Shown here in pieces: positions 26,262 through 38,020 of a stretch of DNA of 64,000 bases; the first letter of the stretch is position 1, and each line of letters starts with the position of its first letter. The position numbers and the translations under genes are program-made. A model generated the notes under the pieces. It was given only the letters and a program-made list of their open reading frames with translations, did no database searches and was not told where the DNA came from. This DNA comes from Nissolia schottii (Eukaryota > Streptophyta > Magnoliopsida > Fabales > Fabaceae). Where the stretch lies: assembly GCA_003254905.1 (NCBI GenBank), contig QANU01109758.1, positions 283,156 to 347,155 on the forward strand, written 5' to 3'.

Positions 26262-29200
26262 TCAATGCCTGGGCTCAGCACTTCTATGGCTGGGGAAAGC
26301 TCTAGAATCTTGATAAACACTTGAACCACATGCCATCCATGAAGGTGTCTCTCTTGGACTGTATTCTGTACTGTACAAATCAAAATCGGAACCACTAAAG
26401 CTGCCATTGGCCATCCTTCTGAATCTCGAAATGTCATTGTACTGGCCAGAATCGTACACAGTACTCTGGCCATATTTCACTCCATTGGATAGATCACATA
26501 ATTGGTCATCTCCAGTTTCTAAGGCTCTTGCTATCTGATTATAAGAAACAAAAACCAATTGTATGATTAGTAAATGATCAAAATGAACAAGGATAGAAAT
26601 GTCACAAATTAGTGCAGATAATTATGATACAAAGGCACAGATACTCTAAAATAGTTTGACTTGTCCGTGTTATATACGTATCATATCAAATATTTTACCG
26701 ATATTTTTAAATATTGTTAATCGTAATATATAATATTTCAAATTAGTTTTTAAATTGTCATTCTCATATAAATGGAAATAGCGGTCCTATACTTGTGATT
26801 CTGACAAAAATTATAAATCCAAATAAATGTACTTTTGCAATACTGTATAACTTTTATCAACCATTTGACCAAACATTTGATGTTATTACATGTGTTTTAT
26901 TTTGTTTATGTAAATCACTCGTATTTAAAGTTTATTAGACTTTAGTTCGAGCAACATCGATCCCTTATGAGATTGAAGTTCTCCCAATACTAATTCTTTT
27001 ATTCACAAACTCGAGACGTTACTTAAAAAGAAAAATGTCCAAATTACTCGGTCCCATGAATCTACTGAATTATGTCATAAGAAAACAAGCAAAAGGTAAG
27101 ATGACTATTAGTATTATCATTATTATCACCTGAACCATACTAGGCCGTTTTGGAGCAGAGTGGCGAACACATGCTGCAGCTGCCTCAACCATTCTGAACA
27201 TTTCAGAGCCAACGTAGTTCCTTTCAAGCCTTGGGTCTACTAGTTCACCAAAGTCACCCCTAGTCTCAACTGCGCGTAGGAGGAGCGGACGAGCCCACTC
27301 AACCAGACTCTCTTCTCCCACGGGCTGGGTTGCATCAACGGGCTTCCTTCCAGTTATGAGCTCAAGGAGAACAACCCCAAATGAGAATACATCTGATCTA
27401 TCGGTTAATTTTCCACTTGTTGCATACTCTGGAGCCATGTATCTGCATCATATGAACATTATTTAGTCTTGTAATTTTACATTTTGCCTAAATTAGCGAC
27501 TTCTGTCGCATTATGTACTTTGTAACATTATTCATTCAGCACCGTGTTGATCCATAATAGAATGAAAGCACAGCTTTTATAAGCTTGTGCAGTAAGTTAA
27601 CTAGTATTAGTTGTGAATATTAGTTAAGTTAGTTAGTGTGCCAACTGTAAGTTAGTTAGCCTGCTTGGGATGCAAGCAACCCAAACTCTCTTGTATATAT
27701 GTTGAGCATTATGCTCCAATTAATTCAGAATTCATTTTTCACTTCACTCAAACTTCTATCATGGTATTTCGCTTCCGCTTCTCTGCACCAGTTCCTGCTG
27801 CCATAGCTTTCTTAAGAAATAGGAACCTACCCGAAGGTCCCCATCACCCTAGTTGATACATGAGTATTAACATCATCTGTTAGCCTGGCAAGTCCAAAGT
27901 CCGCAACTTGTGCCTCGTAAGCATCATCCAAAAGTATGTTTGCTGACTTAATATCTCTGTGAATAATCCTTGGGTTGCCTAGAAACAGATAAAACGCTTT
28001 TTTAATTTTCATAGAAATGCAAAATTACGTTTGAGGTAATTAAATATTTTTCATTATTCTATTTTAATGGTCCATTTTATACTTTTTAAAGTTTCAAAAT
28101 ATTTGTTTATTTATAACATTTAGGCGTAACCATTTCTTTTTTTCATTCATATCTCTAAGGTAGTGTTTGGTAGCATCTTCAGACAAAAAATATAGAGACA
28201 ATGAGGATAGAAATGAGTATGAAAAAAGAGACGAAAACTTAAAATTTAAAAGTATCTTTGCCTTTTAATTTTTAACTAATTTTTGTACATCCAAAAAAAA
28301 TACAAAAAATATCTCTGGGACACAAGAGACGCATTGTTGTACCTCCAAAACGGAGAGATGCAAAGGACGCATTTCTGTATTTGCTATATCAGAACACTTA
28401 CCAAACACTACCTAATTGTAATACAGCATTTATTAGTATAATTGATATAAAGATCATAATAATTGTATTAAAAATTAAAATTTATCTTTTATATAAAAAT
28501 GTTTTTCTCAATATGCATTTATCAATTTTTCTTTATTTTTGAATGTATGTATAATGTTTGATTCTGAACCGTTAAAACTTAATTTATATATGCTTAAGCA
28601 AATTCTATGAAAGAATCTTTGCATGGTGTACTTACAACCCTCATGGAGATATGCCAGACCCCTTGCAGCTCCATTTGCTATCTTCATCCTTTTAGGCCAA
28701 TCCAAAACAGGCACTCCACTTCCTGTGAGCAGGGCACATACACAAAACAACACATACTGCATGAGAATCAAATCAGAAAACACTCGCAAAGCATAGAAAA
28801 ACTTTTAGAGAAGTACTTTTATTTGAACAAACTCATTAGCTATATAATGTATCATGATAGTGGACCGTGGTGTCTTCTAAAGCTTAAAATTCATCACGTG
28901 TTACATGAGTAATGTGACAACCCAGATTAAAGACTGGTCCTTATTTATTTGGTTTTTAGGGAGAAAGCAAGGGTAAACTCAACTCACGTTACCATGCAAG
29001 TGGTGATTGAGATTCCCATTAGGAACGAACTCATAGATAAGCACCCTCTGCTCCTCAGAAACGCAGTAGCCGATCAACGACACCAAATGGCGGTGGTGGA
29101 CTCGACTGATGATGTCAACCTCAGCCCTGAACTCCCTCTCCCCCTGCCCACTCCCAGCCTTGAGCAACTTAACCGCCCCAACCCTGCCGTCCGGCATCGA

Positions 29201-30535
29201 AGCCTTGTAGACAAACCCGAACCCGCCCTGCCCGATCACATTCTCGCCCGAAAATCCGTTGGTAATTTCGACGATCTTGTCGTAATTGAAAGCTATGGGG
29301 CCACCGCTCATTTGTTGTTGCTCTGAAAGAGTTCTCACGTGGCGTATGACGTTGCCACCAGCTGCTTGGTTAACGTTCCCGTATGGTCCAGGATATGTAG
29401 AATGTGAATGTTGTGAACCGGTTGGGACACCTGGTTGGTCTACATAGTAATGCACGTCTCCCCCTGATGACGAGTGAATACAATCGTTAAACATGAAAAT
29501 GAGATGCACAAGGCAAGGGGGTAAAAAAAAAGAGAGAGTTGTGTAGTGACCAAGGATGGTATTTGTTATCCACTCAACTTAACTAACGTGGTTTCACTTA
29601 AATCCTCTCATCATGAAAGTGAAAATCTCATTTTCATTCATAAACTTAAACCGGACCACATTTAATTTAATGCATGATTTGGTTTAAGAACCTTATAAAC
29701 TATATAAGCAACATATAAAAAAAATGTCCACAACGTTACCTCCTTTCATATGAAACCCATTAGGGGGTGGCGCCAAAAATGGATCCCCTCCTCTTCTCTT
29801 CTTCCTCAAGACCAAAAAGAGAATCAAAGCAATCAAGGCAAGAATGAAAATAGCGGCAAGAGCAATACCAGCATGTTGCGCTGTTTTGTCACCGGAACCC
29901 CGTGAATTCGAAGATGATGATGATGGAGAGTGGGCTCTAGGAGGAGCGCCGCTCGGTCTTGAATACGGGGCAGCGGGAACTGGCCGCGATTGCGACGGCG
30001 CAAGAGGCCGGTTTGGAGTTGAACCCGTCGGTGGCACTGGCGACGACGGAGGAGTGACTGGTGAAGGTGGAGGAGGAGGTGTAGCCGGAATATTAGGGGC
30101 ACGAGGTTGTGGTGGAGCTGCTGGTGGCGGTGATGACGGCGGCGTTTGCGGTGGCGCCGTCGGAGACGGGGGAGGAGGTGAGACTTTCGGCGGAGGAGGA
30201 GGAGAAGGAGGCGGCGACGGAGGCGGGGAAGGCGGTGGGGACTTTGACGGAGATGGCGGCGGAGGAGAGGGAGAGGGCGACGGCGACGGTACCGGAGACT
30301 CGGACGGCGACAATTGAGATTTTGATTGCGAACGTCCAGGAGAATCTGATACAGAGGATGACTCATCAGACGGTGGCGGGGGAGATTTTGATTGTAAACT
30401 TCGCTGAGATTCTGAGCCGTTAGACGACGGAGAAGGCGGCGGCGACCGAGAGGAGGAGGGCGAGGGAGGCGAAGGGTTCTCCTCTGAATCTGACAATGAG
30501 GAGGACTTGTTCGACGAATTGCCGCTAGGCGCCAT
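26262..30535 (-). CDS. Proline-rich extensin-like receptor kinase (PERK family)
   Basis: PERKs are plasma-membrane kinases whose Pro-rich outer domain is thought to sense the cell wall. Six exons (descending) are 30535-29740, 29463-28993, 28722-28636, 27978-27831, 27442-27130 and 26534-26262. All junctions are GT-AG with matching phases, giving 695 residues. Residues 1-220 are rich in SPPPP and Ser. A transmembrane helix, [20 protein letters not shown], lies at about 222-243, followed by RKKRR as stop-transfer. The kinase runs about 342-610 with P-loop [18 protein letters not shown] lysine, catalytic [30 protein letters not shown] and [20 protein letters not shown]. It is an RD kinase with all key residues present. 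As in other PERKs, no cleavable signal peptide is obvious. I cannot say which numbered PERK it matches. Confidence 0.95.
27545..27761 (+). mobile_element. Possible Copia-type LTR fragment in a PERK intron
   Basis: The block starts TGTTGATCCATAATAG, contains repeated TTAGTTAAGTTAGTTAG and a TATATATGTTGAGC stretch, and ends CTTCTATCA. It is followed by TGGTATTTCGC, whose first six bases match the usual Copia primer-binding start TGGTATCAGAGC. That pattern (TG...CA then a primer site) suggests a left LTR on the plus strand, opposite to the host gene. There is no second LTR or coding region. It lies in the intron 27443-27830. Confidence 0.45.
28156..28415. mobile_element. Tourist-like MITE in a PERK intron
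   Basis: The element at 28159-28412 (254 bp) has perfect 14-bp ends GGTAGTGTTTGGTA / TACCAAACACTACC and is flanked on both sides by TAA (28156-28158, 28413-28415). A three-base TAA/TTA duplication is typical of PIF/Harbinger-derived MITEs. The interior carries GAGACA-rich and GGGACACAAGAGACGC blocks and no coding frame. Confidence 0.88.
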
Positions 30536-32066
30536 TTCTGATTTCTCAACTTTGATTCTCTCAGAAATGGCAACAAAGTGGTCCGTCTTTGTCTCTTCAC
30601 GATTAAGTACTAACGGTAATAATAATAGATACTGCATTTAAAACTGCTTTGTGCATTGTGCAGAACAACAATAATGGGGGGATACCCCCTTGTTTAAAGA
30701 ATTAGTGGAAACACAATCGGTTGGGAAGACGTGTGTCTGCAATAATTAATTGAAGGAAGCTGAAAGAAAGAAGAAATGGTGTTGAATTTTGTAAGACTGC
30801 AAAATGTGATCATCAATCATAAGTCATAGGCATGGTTTCCCTCAGCCATTTTTTTCATCTTGACATTGTGCCTTAGCATTATTTTGGTTGGTTTGTTTTG
30901 TTTTGCATGGGGAAATTTCTCAACGGGATTGGGTCTGTTACACTGTTTTCGTTCTGTCCTTGAATCTCGGGTTACCGCGCAACCTCGAACTAGTTAGTTG
31001 AAGCTACCTAACGGGTTAGCTATCGGAACCAAACTGTTACGGTTTTTTGCCCATGGATACCTTTATTTTCAACTTTTTTTTCCTTCTGGTCATCCTTCAA
31101 TTGACCTGGATTATAGTCTATTTTGGTCGGGAGGCCCAAGCCCAAGCTCTTACTTGAATCATTTTGTCCAACCTATGTGAACATCCCTAGTCACACGGGC
31201 TTTGTCCTTCAATAATTGGGCTTTACGGCCTTTTAGTAATCCAACCAACAAAATTGCAACAACTACCCAAGCACGAAATCAAATTACAGCTAGCTATAAA
31301 CCGAGTTACGGGGCTGCAAGTTGCTCCAAAGTAACTTTTCGGTTCGAAATATAAAAAAAACAGGCTGAAAAAAAAAAAAAAAAACCTTATTATAGGTCAC
31401 AAACTAGGACTCAATAATTACAATGTAAGTTTGACCTATGAAAAGTATGGATCTATTCTCACCCCTACTTTTACACCACACACTTATTTCAAAGACTATG
31501 TGTTCGATGAACTCGATGTTGTTGCGTTTGGCACTTGCCCTTTGATAACATTATTGTGTAATGTTTATTTGTATATACAACCTAGGTAAAAGGATTATGG
31601 AATACTTCAGATAGATCTGGGATCTATAGTTACTCACCTCTACGGTCATGGAGATTTGTAGTGTGATGTGAATAACTAGGTATAACAATTGATCTTTTGT
31701 CACTATAGTGAACCTCAAACCATTATAAATGTAATTGTCTTTGAAGTGATCGATTATAGTTGTTATCTATGAAGCACCGACACGATAATGGGACATAGCC
31801 TCGATTATAGTTGTTATACTCACAAAACTTTGCCCCTGCCCCTAGCTAATCTTATGTGATCTATCCTTTATCATAGAACGCCTTTACCAACTTATAGTAA
31901 GTGATCTTGACTATAGTTGTGTTCAGAAAAGATCGTTCCCCTTTCAACACATTATTCCAACACTATGACTGATTGACCAAGGACTTTGTGTTGACCAAGG
32001 ACATCCTTGTTCTGCCATGGTGCATCCACATTGAAATTTTCCTTGCAAAAAAAATTTACACTTATA
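30536..32066. other. PERK upstream region and intergenic spacer
   Basis: Contains the leader and promoter of the minus-strand PERK gene. No convincing TATA box was fixed. Farther right is ordinary AT-rich spacer with an A-run near 31369. No gene seen. Confidence 0.5.
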
Positions 32067-32248
32067 GGGTTCGTTTGGCATGTCGGATAGAATAAGACTT
32101 AATTAAATTTTAATACAGTGTTTGAAATGACATAAGATAAACGTTGATAAAATAAATCAGTTTATTATATTTATTATTAATATTATTATCATTATTTTAT
32201 TATATTCTTATTATGATTAATAATAATATTATTATTATATTATATCAG

Positions 32249-32306
32249 CATCAGCATCATCATCATCATCATCATCATCATTATTATTATTATTATTATT
32301 ATTATT
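32249..32306. repeat. Compound (ATC)n(ATT)n microsatellite
   Basis: About eight CAT/ATC units pass directly into about nine ATT units. Confidence 0.93.
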
Positions 32307-32396
32307 CCATGATTTTTTTATCCATCATACCATTATCAAGTCTAATCTCACTCCTATAGGTTAGATTAAATTATCCATTAAAATTATGGATACAAT

Positions 32397-33045
32397 GTTT
32401 TTAGGAATTTTTTACTGTTTTGCCCCCGTTTCAAAACATATTACAGGACTACCACGGTTTCTGTTGACGTGGCGCGTCGGGTTGGGATTTGCCAAACGCG
32501 TTGGCGAATTTAGGTAGAATTCGCCAATTGCGTTGGCAAATTGTGTTAAAAATAGTTTAATTTTTTTTAATTTGTTTAATTAAAATATAAGCAAATATTC
32601 ATACATGTGTTATGTTAGCACATGGTGGACAGGGAATTCAATATCTGCGAAAACCATAAGTTCTCAGGTAAGCTACAAAAATTCGAAAATTAATCTTGCA
32701 AAAAGGCCAAGAAGTGTATGAATAGCTTGGCCTTTTTGCAAGATTATTTTTTGAATTTTTGTAGCTTACCTGAGAACCCATGATTTTTGCAGATATTGAA
32801 TTCCTCGTCCACACATGTATGAATATTTGCTTATATTTTAATTAAACAAATTAAACTATTTTTAACACAATTCGCCAACGCAATTGGCGAATTCTACCTG
32901 AATTCGCCAACGAGTTTGGCGAATCCCAACCCGGCGCGCCACGTCAGCAGAAACCGTGGTGGTCCTGTAATATGTTTTGAAACGGGGTATTTTGATAATT
33001 GTTCCTCTGGCAGGGGCAAAACAGTAAAAAAAACTCCGTTTTTAG
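32397..33045. mobile_element. Long-armed foldback element, Mutator-like features, nested insertion
   Basis: The element at 32405-33037 is nearly all inverted repeat. The left arm 32409-32711 pairs with 32726-33033, leaving a loop of about 14 bases. The ends read GGAATTTTTTACTGTTTTGC and, complemented, GGAGTTTTTTTTACTGTTTT. The right arm has about 27 extra bases after GAAACGGGG. GTTTTTAG is repeated directly at 32397-32404 and 33038-33045; a duplication of 8-9 bp with long terminal inverted repeats fits Mutator-like nonautonomous elements. The arms contain many GCCAACGCGTTGGCGAATTC-like sub-palindromes. No coding frame was seen. Confidence 0.85.
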
Positions 33046-34379
33046 TGGATTAATATATTCATTGCTGTGTGTGCAAATACTAGATAAAACAATAGTAAAT
33101 CAAATAAGTTTATCTCATCTAACCTAATTCGGCGTACCAAGCAGACCCTTAATAAAATATTTTTAATGTAGACTCCTTAAGAATTTTCAATTTATTTAAA
33201 TTCTTTTAAATGGTTGGTATGAACAAAAGAAAATCATAAATACTATTTTAATATCAAACTTAATATTTATATTAAGTTTTTTCCTTGTAATACATTATAG
33301 GTTCACATTCACGTACATTATGCGAGTATGAGCCTATAATTTATTTTAAAAAAGAGACTTAGTGTAAAAATCAAATTTAATATTAAAATAGCCCCTAAAA
33401 AATGATTGCAGTGGTTTATCTCTTCGGCTGCACGAAAGCCTATTGACGCAGTAAGCTGTTTTTAATTCATATTGGTCAATTTTTTGCACATGTGCAATTC
33501 TAGAAGGAGAACCTTCTCTCTTCCGCATAAATCTTTGAAGGTCAACAAAAATGCTCTAGTCAAGGGTAGCCCAATGCCCAATATAGAAACACCCAATGCA
33601 AACATGGTTTAAGACCATTACTAAGTTTAATAGGTCAGCGTAGTGCTTGGTTGACAAGAAATGGGTATCATATCATGTTACCACACTAATTTATTGTTTA
33701 GTCAACAAATAAAAATACCACCAAACCAAGTAAAGCATTATTATGCTTTTATCCCCACAACTTGATTAATTAACGCGCCACTTTTGCGACTGACATTCAG
33801 AGAAGCACATGACGAACGGAACGAGTCTATTCATATTTGTACACACTTTGGATAAGCTTTGTATGTTCATAGCAGTTCAGTGCTAATTTTTTTAATGAAA
33901 AAATATAAAATCTTCTTGACTATTGTCTGATTATCCCCTTTATAACCTTTATAAATTATTTATAAATTACACTTACGTGTAATATTTCTTAGAGCTTGGC
34001 CTACATCCAAAGGGGATGGTAGACCCTTTTTCATAGGGGACATTTTTTATTTAAAAAAAATATACAGCAATCACAATGTTAGTCTACCAAAATTTTTCAT
34101 ATAGAAATTAGTCTTTAAATGATTGAAAATGTTATATGCTAGCCAGTTTGTTTATTCTTCAAAAGTATAGTGATTATCATGCAAAGGCATTTTTAATCAC
34201 TTAAGGAATAATTTAGGATAACTTTTTTTAGCTGATTAATGTGATGACCACTATAATTTTAGAAGATTAAAATAGAATTTTACTCATCAAATTCATGCAT
34301 AGAATATACTATATTTCTTATAAAAGAAAAATACACATTTCACACTCAAAACTAAAAAACACATGTACACACATCATAT

Positions 34380-34385
<6 letters not shown>

Positions 34386-34418
<33 letters not shown>
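34386..34418. repeat. (AT)n microsatellite
   Basis: Uninterrupted AT dinucleotide run. Confidence 0.95.
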
Positions 34419-34420
<2 letters not shown>

Positions 34421-35469
34421 CAAAATCACCTTCAAGAAATTAAATTCTACATGTCAACGCCACAAACAATCAAAAAAATAATAATAAATGTCAATATTAA
34501 TAATTATAAATCACAAACTCAATGTATTTAAAATTATGAATATATAACCAATTACTATAATTTATGTTATAGGAACTATTAATATATTATTGTAAAATGA
34601 AAAATAATTTAAAGTGTTGTATTTTTTAAAACAATAAATAAAAGAAAAGAAAAAATAAAGCATGTTCAATTGATGCATCTTTTTTTAAGAGCATGTTGAG
34701 ATCATTTCATAAAGTCCTAATTTCATTATCCAAACCAAAACAAAATAAGCAAATTCTCAAAATTAGACTAACAGAACCATACCAATTTCAATTGACGTTA
34801 ATTTTTTGTTTTAAAGTTTCACAAAGTCTTAATCCCATTACCCAAGCCAAAAAAAAAAATGCAAATTCCCAAAATTGGATTAACGGAATGGGACCAGTTT
34901 CAATTGATGTTTTTTTAATTTTATTTTAAAAAAATAACTAAGAGCAAAAAGAAATATGGAATGATTCAAATTGGTCCACATTTTTTAATTGATATAGTGA
35001 TTAAAAAAATAATATAAAAGGAAAAATAATTTAAAGTGTTATATTTTTGTAAAATAAAAAAAAACCGATCTAATTAAGGCTTCTATATTAAAAACATGTT
35101 GGGATCATTTCACTAAGTCCTACTCTCATTACCAAAAAAAATATATTAGGGGCCAAGTAAAATAACTATAGTGTTACAACCAAAAAAAAAATTAGGGGTG
35201 GTCATGGTCACTCCTAAACTATATGAGGCTTCACCCTTACCCATATCACTATGAGCTCAACAAGATCCCAAAGGATTGGACTAGCCACCTGGGTTGGAAA
35301 GGTCAAGCTCAGCTCGCGAAGGTCGTACAAGTCGCTTGAACCAAGAAAGACCTGAGCTCCTACCTTATCATTTGTCACGTCCGCTTATGATTTTGGAGGG
35401 GTGTAGACATTTATATGGTTTTGGAGAGAGAGAAATCTGAATGTATGGGTCAAAATGCAAAATTATAGG

Positions 35470-35720
35470 AGTATGAAATGAATTTCTGAAATCTCCACAG
35501 TTCAGGGAGATTTCAGAAATTTCGCAGAAAAAAAAGGAGAGAGCGCATGGGATTCCGTGTGGGAGACAGGGTTCAGAAATCTCCATGTTGTATGGTGATT
35601 TCAGGCTCTGAAATTGCCATATATTGCGGTGATTTCATACCCTGAAATTAAAAAAAAAATAAAATTGGATTTTTTTGAAATCTCCACACTGTGTGGAGAT
35701 TTCAAAAAATCCGCCCATAC
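35470..35720. repeat. Cluster of GAAATCTCC / GGAGATTTC palindromes
   Basis: The motif GAAATCTCCA and its complement recur at least six times. The strictest pair forms TTTGAAATCTCCACA-CTG-TGTGGAGATTTCAAA near 35685-35720, a near-perfect hairpin with about 18-bp arms. Related TGATTTCA(GG/TA)C.CTGAAATT blocks lie between. It is probably part of a repetitive element; the borders are not visible. Confidence 0.7.
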
Positions 35721-36950
35721 TTCTGTAATTTTTTCCCAACGACCATATTATAGAATTAAAAAATTCTAACTGCCATATGTATGTAAAAAATCCGAGTTTT
35801 TGGAAGTGGGGTGTGGTCAGTTAGAAAAAAAGGGAAGAGATTTTGAGATGCTAGGGTAATGGTCAAAGAGGACGTATAAGTCAATAAACCCTAACCCTAA
35901 TGATATATATAAGGAAATGGATTTTCACTAAAGGTAAGTTATCACTATCGATCACTTATCCTACCCAAGTTGAGTTTTGACTTAAGCATTGAAATCTCTT
36001 GTAAGTCCACTCCTGGTGTATCGAGGAGCTCGGGCCACCTAAGGGAGAACTCAACAACCAATTGACTCACATCACCCAAATTGTCAAGCCTAAACAATTA
36101 CCTTGTCTTCCTATTTTGCCTCTCAAATTTGTCAATTATCTACATGAAATTGTTTGGAAGATAATTATTAGCTATATAGTCAGGAGACTCTATCATTATT
36201 TTTTTTTATACATACTATAATATTAGTTTTGGAATGATAATTAAGTTTTGACTTATAGTTATTAAAATATTCAAAATACAGAGACTTATTTGAACATTTT
36301 GTAAAAAAAAGTTCAAGAAATAGCTGATTAATTTAACTGGTTAAAAATTCAACATTTTCCCATTATTCTTGCAAGTCATTTTCACATCGTATAATATAAT
36401 TTCTTATACACTTGCCATTCAGTAGGTAGCACTTGGGGCATGAACACCAAAGGCATGCGTGCGTCCCATTAAACAAATAGTTCACCAACAAGTGAACCCA
36501 ACCAACCAAGCAATTACGCAACAAAACCTTGTTACCCATGTCATCTCTGATCTCATGTCAGCCAGGTCAATTCTATCCATTACATAACCCGTGAGCTGGG
36601 CACCAACAAAATTTAACGTCCCTTTCTCACTTTTTTCTTCCTTCCTCACCTTCAAATTTTAATCCACACCAACTATAGTTATGAAGAGATAAAAGGAAGG
36701 ATACTTTTCCTCTCTTTTATAGAAGATTCCAAATTTTTGGTAATTTTCAGAAGTTGCTCTTAATAAGGCGGGCAATTCTGGAAGCCACCAAGAAGACGCG
36801 TGGTTTACTGAGAGAGGGCTCCGCGTGTAAAGTTCAAAATCGTGCACCGTGTTAATCCAAAATCCAAAATGGCAATAAAAAAAAACCCCAAATTTTACTC
36901 CTAAAGACCGAATGAAAAATAAAACGCCACTTTTGAAGACCCTCATCGCA

Positions 36951-36958
36951 TATAAAAA
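36951..36958 (+). promoter_or_regulatory. Probable TATA box of the DUF1645 gene
   Basis: TATAAAAA, about 230 bases before the ATG, preceded by mixed sequence and followed by an A/C-rich leader typical of plant 5' UTRs. Confidence 0.65.
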
Positions 36959-37183
36959 GCACACAGCAAACCATTTTCATTTAAACATTTGAACACTTGA
37001 GCACAAGAAGAGGAATCTCCCTAACAAACTCTGCAACAATCTCCTTTGAAAAACCCCTTCCCCAACCACAACTAATTAACACACAAAACCATTTCACCCT
37101 TCACAACTGGAAAAATTTGAAACCATACATATCATCATAGCAAAAGAGAACACTAATTAACAGTGATCACGCTCAAATTCACG

Positions 37184-38020
37184 ATGCAAGCCGTTTCGGT
37201 TTTACCGTTTGCCGAGATTTCAGGGAAGTTCGAAAACAATTTCGCGGGGAAGCTCAGGATCTACGAAGACAGCGTGGATAGCGAAGAAGGAAGAGAGAGT
37301 AAAGAGGAGGTAGACGAGGAAGAAGAAGAACACGAAGACGAAGAAGAATACGAAGAGGAAGAGGAAGAGGAAGAGGAAGAAGAGTTCAGCTTCGCGTTCG
37401 CGAATCCAGATGTTTCGCCGGTAACCGCCGACGAAGTCTTCGACAACGGCCAAATCCGGCCGGTGTACCCGATCTTCAACCAGGATCTCCTGTTTTCCGA
37501 CGAATACGACGGTGGCCTCGGTCTCCCGCCGCCGGTGAAGAAGGTCTTCGTGCAGCAGCGCGACGAATCTCTGGCGAGTTCGTCGGCGGCGGTGGAGGAG
37601 CCGGAAGGGGAGTACTGCGAGTGGAGGCCGAAAACGGCGGTAAAGAGCAACTCGACCGGGTTCTCGAAGATGTGGAAGCTGCGGGACCACAAGCTACGGA
37701 GCAACAGCGACGGCAAGGACGCGTTCGTGTTCCTGAATCCGGCGACGGTGTTGAGGGCGGAGAGGGCGGCGGAGAAGGCGAGATCCGGCGAGGGGAGAAA
37801 CGGCGCCGTTAAGAAGGTTAATAATAATAATGTGGCGAAGAAGGGGAAAACGAAAACGACGCCGTCTTCGTCGTCGTTAAAGGCGCACGAGAAGCATTAC
37901 ATTAATAATAGAGCGAAGAAGGAGAGTGATAAACGGAAGTCATACTTGCCGTATAGGCAAGAACTGTTTGGGTTCTTCGCTCCTTCCAACGGATTGAGTA
38001 GGAATGTTCATCCTTATTGA
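37184..38020 (+). CDS. DUF1645 family protein
   Basis: Single exon, 278 residues; the ATG at 37184 is the first in frame. After an N-terminal MQAVSVLPFAEISGKFEN there is a long acidic tract (about residues 35-65, mostly Glu). Then comes the family core FSFAFANPDVSPVTADEVFDNGQIRPVYPIFN, CEWRPKTA and FSKMWKLRDHKLRSNSDGKDAFVFL. The tail is basic with Asn, Lys and Ser runs, ending in YLPYRQELFGFFAPSNGLSR. These blocks define the plant DUF1645 family, whose members are small, mostly intronless and often stress-induced. Molecular role is not known. The coding G+C is markedly higher than the flanks, as usual for intronless plant genes. Open antisense frames here are shadows of the GAA/GAG run. Confidence 0.93.
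   Translation: MQAVSVLPFAEISGKFENNFAGKLRIYEDSVDSEEGRESKEEVDEEEEEHEDEEEYEEEEEEEEEEEFSFAFANPDVSPVTADEVFDNGQIRPVYPIFNQDLLFSDEYDGGLGLPPPVKKVFVQQRDESLASSSAAVEEPEGEYCEWRPKTAVKSNSTGFSKMWKLRDHKLRSNSDGKDAFVFLNPATVLRAERAAEKARSGEGRNGAVKKVNNNNVAKKGKTKTTPSSSSLKAHEKHYINNRAKKESDKRKSYLPYRQELFGFFAPSNGLSRNVHPY

Larger units (their letters stand above)
32065..33150. mobile_element. Inverted-repeat element (MITE-like) interrupted by a second element
   Basis: The left end GGGTTCGTTTGGCATG (from 32067) resembles the complement of the right end CGTACCAAGCAGACCC (to 33148). TTA lies just outside the right end and near the left end, as expected for PIF/Harbinger, but two extra bases on the left leave this uncertain. 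Inner parts also match, with GTCTAATCTCA-type and TTATCTCATCTAACC blocks. Without the inner element it would be about 450 bp. It contains the (ATC)n(ATT)n run at 32249-32306. Confidence 0.6.
33151..36950. other. Intergenic spacer upstream of the DUF1645 gene
   Basis: AT-rich. Pairs of similar lines around 34680-34870 and 35090-35130 (GAGATCATTTCA(T/C)(A/T)AAGTCCTA) suggest old duplications. The palindrome cluster at 35470-35720 and an AT run are listed separately. No gene recognised. Confidence 0.5.

Noticed and set aside
29833-30600. Long open frames in other frames and on the plus strand over the PERK Pro-rich exon
   Set aside because: They arise from the repetitive CCN/TCN codons of the Pro/Ser-rich domain; the PERK frame has the correct start, membrane helix and splice phase.
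35885-35900. Telomere-like CCCTAACCCTAA
   Set aside because: Only two units; no interstitial telomere array.
37220-37716. Antisense Ser-rich and Phe-rich frames over the DUF1645 gene
   Set aside because: Shadows of the GAA/GAG glutamate tract; only the plus frame shows family blocks.
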